In this document: positions 50,438 through 53,060 of the stretch, piece by piece
How the letters are laid out: every line of letters begins with the position of its first letter
How positions within the stretch are numbered: the stretch's first letter is position 1
Source of the DNA: Chloroflexota bacterium
Lineage (GTDB): Bacteria; Chloroflexota; Anaerolineae; Anaerolineales; Villigracilaceae
Length of the DNA: 53,060 nucleotides
Assembly: GCA_016234555.1 (NCBI GenBank)
Contig: JACRBJ010000093.1
Span: 1 to 53,060 of the forward strand
Direction: 5' to 3'
Program-made: the position numbers and the translations under genes
Notes under the pieces: generated by a model
Database searches by the model: none
Seen by the model: only the letters and a program-made list of their open reading frames with translations
Told to the model about the DNA's origin: nothing

Positions 50438-51310
50438 ATGCTCAAACTTAGTTTTAAAGAACGCGTTAAAGACATGTGGCTAGAACTTGTCCGATCTCCA
50501 ATACGTATTTTAGGGCTGATCGCCTTATTTTTTGCATTTTTATTTGCACTATTAGGATTTGATAGTGTTTGGGAATTTTTAGCAAATATGAGTGTCGAAC
50601 TGACTAGTATTGCACTAACAATACTTATTATCGATTATTTAAACGAAAAGCGAGATGATAAGCACTTAAAGGCGCAGCTTATAAGAGAGATGGGTAGCGG
50701 TGACAATGGAATGGTTCAACGGGCATATAGGGAATTGGAGGCAAGAAGGTGGCTGAACGAATTGCAAAATGTGAATTTGTCTAAAGCGAATTTTCAAGGG
50801 CTTGATATATGGAATGCAAATTTTGAAGGCGCAAGCCTTTATAGGGCTAACTTTGAAGATGCCCATTTAGTCAATGTTAATTTTGAAAATGCAAATTTAT
50901 CTAATGCTAACTTGAAAAACATAAGTATTACTGGTTGGTTAAAAGGCGCAAACCTAAATGGTGCAAACCTAGAAGGTGCTCGTTTATCTATAGCAGATTT
51001 GCAATCTGTAAGCCTGGAAGGCGCAAATCTCCTTAACTCACACATTACTGTTGAGGCATTTGCCAATATGGATATGCTAGCATGGGCAACGATGCCAAAT
51101 GGAGAAAAATATGATGGCAGATATAATCTAGTAGGCGATATCGAACTTGCGATATTTAATATGGAACTAGCAGGTTATGAAGAGAAAGAAATCCCTGGCA
51201 ACTCTAGAGCTATGGCTAAATTCTATGGGGTGCCTATTCGAAAATATAAATTGGGTCAAGAGTGGGCAGAAAAGAATTTAGAAAAGTTACGCAGAAGTCA
51301 TACTGGCTAA
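50438..51310 (+). CDS. Pentapeptide-repeat membrane protein
   Basis: This 290-residue protein has two N-terminal membrane segments (about residues 22-45 and 50-68). A linker is followed by pentapeptide repeats at about residues 113-200 (for example KANFQGLDIWNANFEGASLY, GANLNGANLEGARLS), and a 90-residue tail. Such repeats fold as a right-handed square helix; membrane-anchored ones have no general function. The gene and its neighbour are clearly richer in A+T than the rest of the window, a sign of transfer. Possible partner of the AIPR protein. Confidence 0.8.
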   Translation: MLKLSFKERVKDMWLELVRSPIRILGLIALFFAFLFALLGFDSVWEFLANMSVELTSIALTILIIDYLNEKRDDKHLKAQLIREMGSGDNGMVQRAYRELEARRWLNELQNVNLSKANFQGLDIWNANFEGASLYRANFEDAHLVNVNFENANLSNANLKNISITGWLKGANLNGANLEGARLSIADLQSVSLEGANLLNSHITVEAFANMDMLAWATMPNGEKYDGRYNLVGDIELAIFNMELAGYEEKEIPGNSRAMAKFYGVPIRKYKLGQEWAEKNLEKLRRSHTG

Positions 51311-51435
51311 AAAATAATAATGTTTTGCTGTTTCCGTGTAGGCTGAAACACCCACAACCGCAGCGAACATAGAAGACTTTGAAGCCAAGAATGAAGTAAA
51401 ATTCATTATTATTTCTTCATGTTTGGAGGACACTT

Positions 51436-52962
51436 ATGGACAGAATCTTAAGCCACCTTGTTGATGATTTTTTGACTGAATTTGAAATTAATAGTATTGA
51501 TATTGGAAAGGATTTTCAAAGATTTACTATTTATAGCGTAGTCTCAAGTGAATATACTCAAGAATTTGAATTAGAAGATGTTGAAACTGGCGAAGGGGAT
51601 GATACGGGGATAGATGGAATAGCAATAATTATCAATGGGAAAATGATTGAAAATAAAAGTGATATTGATTTTTTGCTTCAACACATCCCTCAAATTGAGC
51701 CAACGATAGTATTTGTTCAGGCAACTGCAGAGAATAATTTTGATAGCGGCAAGATGAACACCTTTGCATTTGGGGTAAAAGATTTTTTTGAAGAAAAACC
51801 CAAATTACGTAGAAATGAGAGTATTTCTCAATTTGCAGAATTGACAAGTTACCTGATTGAAAAATCTGATCGGTTAAAACATAACCCTGTTTGCAAATTG
51901 TTCTATGTTTGTACGGGGAATTGGACAAACGATAAAAACAATGCCGCAATTTTAAGCAGTGCCATAAGTGACTTAGAAAAAACCAACCTGTTTTCGGCTG
52001 TAACCTTTTATGCATTAGGGGCAAGTGAAATAGCAAAATTGTACCGAAACACAAAGAATACAATGACAGCTACTTTTGACTTTAAAGAGAAAATTACCCT
52101 ACCCGTATTACCTGGAATAACCGAGTCGTACTACGGAGTAGTTCCTTTTAATGAATTCAAGAAGGTGCTGATTGATGAAAATGGAAAGATTAGAAATATT
52201 TTTTATGATAATGTGAGAGATTTTTACGGTTTAGCAAATCCAGTCAATAATGGTATTGAAGAGACTTTAAAAGATAAACAACCTGAGCTTTTTACAGTTT
52301 TGAATAACGGTATCACGGTAGTTGCATCATCAATTAGTAAAATTGGCGATAAGATGACAATTACAGACTACTCAATTGTCAATGGCTGTCAAACGAGCAA
52401 TGTTTTGTATGAATTTCGCGATAATGTTGGCGTACAGGACTTAAGAATTCCCTTGAAGTTGATTGTAACAAACGACGATGCAGTTAAAAATAAAATTACT
52501 ATTGCGACTAATAGCCAAAACGCCGTTAAGCGAGAGCAACTACAAGCAATGACAGAGTTTCAAAAAAACTTAGAGGAATACTACAAAACATATAACAAAG
52601 AAGATGGGCTTTTTTACGAGAGGCGACCAAAGCAATACCAGAGAGATGCAACAATACCAAAATCAAAGATTATAAGCATTGCTAATCAAATAAAAGCGTT
52701 TGGCGCGATGTTTCTAAATATCCCAGAGAGAGTAACTACATATTTTGGTAGCGTAGTCAAAATCTACGTAGAAGGCGAAAACGACACTAAAAAGCCGATT
52801 ATTTTCAATCCTTTACACAAGCCAATAGTTTATTACACTTCAGCGCTGGCTTATTATCGACTAGATTCTCTGTTTCGTAAAAAATTAATTGACGCAAAAT
52901 ATAAAAAATACAAGTTTTTTATAGTAGACCTCTTGCATAAGTGTGCCATAATAGGCACATGA
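51436..52962 (+). CDS. AIPR-family protein (abortive infection phage resistance), 3' end cut by an insertion sequence
   Basis: This 508-residue open frame carries the AIPR signature: FTVLNNGITVVASSISK, then TDYSIVNGCQTSNVLYEFRD, and NSQNAVKREQLQAMTEFQK. The N-terminal part (GDDTGIDGIAIIINGK, IVFVQATAENNFDSGK) resembles a restriction-endonuclease-like fold with Asp, Glu and Gln positions. The family is linked with abortive infection defence. After KYKFFIV the frame enters an insertion sequence at about 52926 and ends with a foreign tail HKCAIIGT, so the natural C-terminus is missing. A GGAGG site precedes ATG 51436. A+T-rich. Function may be lost. Confidence 0.82.
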   Translation: MDRILSHLVDDFLTEFEINSIDIGKDFQRFTIYSVVSSEYTQEFELEDVETGEGDDTGIDGIAIIINGKMIENKSDIDFLLQHIPQIEPTIVFVQATAENNFDSGKMNTFAFGVKDFFEEKPKLRRNESISQFAELTSYLIEKSDRLKHNPVCKLFYVCTGNWTNDKNNAAILSSAISDLEKTNLFSAVTFYALGASEIAKLYRNTKNTMTATFDFKEKITLPVLPGITESYYGVVPFNEFKKVLIDENGKIRNIFYDNVRDFYGLANPVNNGIEETLKDKQPELFTVLNNGITVVASSISKIGDKMTITDYSIVNGCQTSNVLYEFRDNVGVQDLRIPLKLIVTNDDAVKNKITIATNSQNAVKREQLQAMTEFQKNLEEYYKTYNKEDGLFYERRPKQYQRDATIPKSKIISIANQIKAFGAMFLNIPERVTTYFGSVVKIYVEGENDTKKPIIFNPLHKPIVYYTSALAYYRLDSLFRKKLIDAKYKKYKFFIVDLLHKCAIIGT

Positions 52963-53060
52963 GATACGAAACCGTACAAGTGCTCAAAGATGAAGAATTC
53001 AAGCGGTCAACAGGCGTTCAGCGAAAGACTTTTGAACAGATGCTCCAGGTTGTCGAGACG
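52926..53060 (+). mobile_element. Left end of an insertion sequence (runs out of the window)
   Basis: GACCTCTTGCATAAGTGTGC starts abruptly inside the AIPR gene, and a transposase gene begins 33 bases later. The start sequence is like the terminal repeats of IS5-type elements that begin GACCTCTTGC. A GTGCC...GGCAC hairpin (52942-52958) lies between end and gene. The right end and target duplication are outside the window. Confidence 0.65.
52959..53060 (+). CDS. Transposase N-terminus (partial)
   Basis: Thirty-four codons from ATG 52959 to the end of the window read MRYETVQVLKDEEFKRSTGV and end in EQMLQVVET. This is the N-terminal helix-turn-helix part of a DDE transposase of the IS5-like group, recognised from DEEFKRxTGV and TFEQM. 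The catalytic domain is outside. The ATG overlaps the accidental stop of the disrupted AIPR frame. Confidence 0.7.
   Translation, partial: MRYETVQVLKDEEFKRSTGVQRKTFEQMLQVVET

Overview
The window reads as chromosome from a Chloroflexota bacterium, most likely class Anaerolineae. This is inferred from gene content, not from a marker-gene match. The pointers are a fused transaldolase/phosphoglucose isomerase, DUF5666/DUF5667 proteins next to an ECF sigma factor, a Tad pilus cluster without a secretin (consistent with a single membrane), GT87/GT39-like polytopic glycosyltransferases, and many short palindromic repeats between genes.

Layout. 1-120: the 3' end of a possible transposase. 238-4562: three polytopic GT-C type glycosyltransferases. 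4617-6337: a NarL/DegU-type regulator with a cytosolic DegS-like histidine kinase. 6604-12477: tight-adherence pilus genes cpaB, cpaE/tadZ, cpaF/tadA, tadB and tadC. 12521-14957: comF, long-form hpf, folE and, on the other strand, folB. 14947-16231: an Lgt-like membrane protein and a TlpA-like thioredoxin, leftward with folB. 16304-17065: a DUF429 protein. 17175-22502: non-oxidative pentose phosphate genes tkt, rpiB and tal-pgi. 22950-23384: an SRPBCC protein. 23642-26117: S-adenosylhomocysteinase and a PfkB-family probable adenosine kinase, which together would clear S-adenosylhomocysteine and adenosine. 26280-28456: fdhD, a YHS protein, a cytochrome b5-like protein and an ATP-grasp protein, packed as one leftward operon. 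28516-32476: a DUF5667 protein with its ECF sigma factor, a GT-C-like protein, and a DUF5666 lipoprotein, with N/D/S-rich tails on two of them. 32667-32742: tRNA-Asn. 32823-38167 (leftward): a DUF1461/Lit-like protein, a spermidine synthase-like protein, an LCP protein and fused pabB-pabC. 38180-40688: a VanZ-like protein, cysK and cysE, with a strongly structured RNA in front of cysK. 41128-46323: a very large secreted protein behind a tandem RNA-like leader. 46373-49246: a double-VWA membrane protein. 49377-50398: a decayed array of a small gene interrupted by a GNAT acetyltransferase gene. 50438-52962: an A+T-rich segment with a pentapeptide-repeat membrane protein and an AIPR-family protein cut at its 3' end by an insertion sequence that runs out of the window.

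Most of the window is housekeeping or cell-surface biology. The parts that look least described are: (1) the about 200-nt structured RNA before cysK; (2) two related terminator-ended RNA motifs in tandem before the 1,731-residue secreted protein; (3) a 44-bp perfect palindrome preceded by degenerate repeats of about 22 bp at 22.6-22.8 kb; (4) short repeats and a 34-bp perfect palindrome lying in frame inside two coding genes; (5) the decayed small-gene array at 49.4-50.4 kb; and (6) the AIPR/pentapeptide pair as an accessory, possibly anti-phage, segment.

Everything here was read by eye from sequence. Family names rest on recognised motifs, not database searches. Start codons were re-chosen where an upstream ribosome-binding site or a gene overlap argued for it, and each case is stated.
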